Part shown: in pieces, positions 45,114 to 45,564 of the stretch | Layout of the letters: each line of letters begins with the position of its first letter | Position numbering within the stretch: the stretch's first letter is position 1 | The notes under the pieces: model-generated | What the model was told of the DNA's origin: nothing | The model's input: the letters and a program-made list of their open reading frames with translations, nothing else | The model's database searches: none | NCBI GenBank assembly: GCA_016183935.1 | Contig: JACPDR010000042.1 | Coordinates: forward strand, 1 to 45,564 | DNA: 45,564 nucleotides | Reading direction: 5' to 3' | Origin: Caulobacterales bacterium | Lineage (GTDB): Bacteria > Pseudomonadota > Alphaproteobacteria > Caulobacterales > Caulobacteraceae | Translations under genes and position numbers: made by a program

Positions 45114-45563
45114 TCATGACGGGCGAGCCGGCGCCGGTTCGGCATAGCCGCCCGGCTCCTCGTGGGGCGCGCGCACGGCGCGGGTCGTCACCGCGCGCTT
45201 CCGCGAAAGCATGGCGCTGAACAGCAGCATCAGGAAGAAGGGCGTCAGCATGAGGGCTTCGCCGGTGAACGCCAGCACCAGCATCATGCCGAAGAGCAGC
45301 GGTTTCGGGAAAAAGCGCTGCCGGAATATAGCGACCAGGAACGGCAGGGACATTGGAATGCCGATGCTGGCGATCAGGGCGATCAGTCCGTTGGACGAGC
45401 TGCGTTCGGCGGTCGAGCTGTAGTCAAGGCGGGTGTCGGCGTATCCCAGCCTCGCCGCCTCGCGCTTGTATCGCTCATCGTCGAAACCGACTCCGACGAG
45501 CGGGTGGGCGAGGATGACGTTGACGCCGGTGTAGAAGTCGTAGGTCCGCGCCCAACTCGACCC
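45114..45563 (-). CDS. Second Wzy/WaaL-type membrane protein, C-terminal part (5' truncated by window)
   Basis: The frame is open from the window edge to the stop at 45114, leaving the last 149 codons. The visible part starts in the large periplasmic loop (RTYDFYTGVNVILAHPLVGV, then RSSSNGLIALIASIGIPMSL) and continues with two or three membrane helices and a basic, Pro-rich cytoplasmic tail. The pattern of a loop with Gly-Val-Gly-Phe and Ser-Ser-Asn-Gly before a helix fits the O-antigen ligase/polymerase family. With the one at 16.8-18.2 kb this gives two such proteins, so one may be the polymerase and the other a ligase or a second polymerase. The 60-bp gap to the acetyltransferase suggests one operon. 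Confidence 0.8.
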   Translation of the reverse strand, partial: GSSWARTYDFYTGVNVILAHPLVGVGFDDERYKREAARLGYADTRLDYSSTAERSSSNGLIALIASIGIPMSLPFLVAIFRQRFFPKPLLFGMMLVLAFTGEALMLTPFFLMLLFSAMLSRKRAVTTRAVRAPHEEPGGYAEPAPARPS

Positions 45564-45564
45564 C

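Overview
The window reads as a high-GC alphaproteobacterial chromosome segment, most likely from the Caulobacteraceae (Caulobacter/Brevundimonas type). The evidence is the strongly GC-biased third codon positions, a TonB-receptor-driven maltodextrin locus arranged like the malA region known from Caulobacter, and a BrvH/PrnA-like flavin halogenase beside it. Family identity is inferred by reading the proteins; no database search was possible. I saw no tRNA, rRNA, CRISPR array or insertion sequence.

Left part (1-10.7 kb): a starch/maltodextrin uptake and degradation locus. It holds the 3' end of a LacI-family regulator, a cytoplasmic GH13 alpha-glucosidase, an exported GH13 alpha-amylase, a divergent TonB-dependent receptor, a FucP-type sugar permease, a small exported protein with an NC-T-F motif, and a tryptophan-halogenase-family flavoprotein. 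The amylase/receptor intergenic region carries two near-identical 17-bp boxes, one about 50 bp from each start codon. A separate inverted-repeat cluster precedes the permease.

Bridge (10.8-16.7 kb): a subtilisin-like lipoprotein/putative autotransporter with poly-Gly and poly-Pro linkers, a ManC mannose-1-phosphate guanylyltransferase fused to an AGE-family isomerase domain, a candidate 53-aa small gene, and an M48 lipoprotein metalloprotease with a PDZ-like segment.

Right part (16.8 kb to the end): a large surface-polysaccharide locus of the Wzx/Wzy/Wza/Wzc type. The leftward block 23.0-16.8 kb has wza, wzc (with BY-kinase), a translationally coupled TPR-like membrane protein, a 75-aa exported/TM peptide and a Wzy/ligase. 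From 23.3 to 32.4 kb lie all six steps expected for CMP-legionaminic acid through UDP-N,N'-diacetylbacillosamine (LegB, C, H, G, I, F), spread over several short transcription units on both strands. Interleaved with them are a phosphoglycosyl transferase and a WreQ/WbpV-like reductase that would use the same 4-keto intermediate to start the repeat unit with a QuiNAc-type sugar. LegC carries an N-terminal pair of CBS domains. Then follow a KpsS-like glycosyltransferase, Wzx, a PhyH-type dioxygenase, an MBOAT/SGNH acylation pair, a dTDP-rhamnose 4-epimerase-like SDR, an unrecognised TIM-barrel-like protein coupled to a Gfo/Idh/MocA dehydrogenase, two tandem CgeB-like glycosyltransferases, a hexapeptide acetyltransferase and the 5'-truncated end of a second Wzy/ligase.

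Read together, the right part should make an acylated, exported polysaccharide containing a nonulosonic acid and 6-deoxy sugars. The sugar assignments are inferences from enzyme families.
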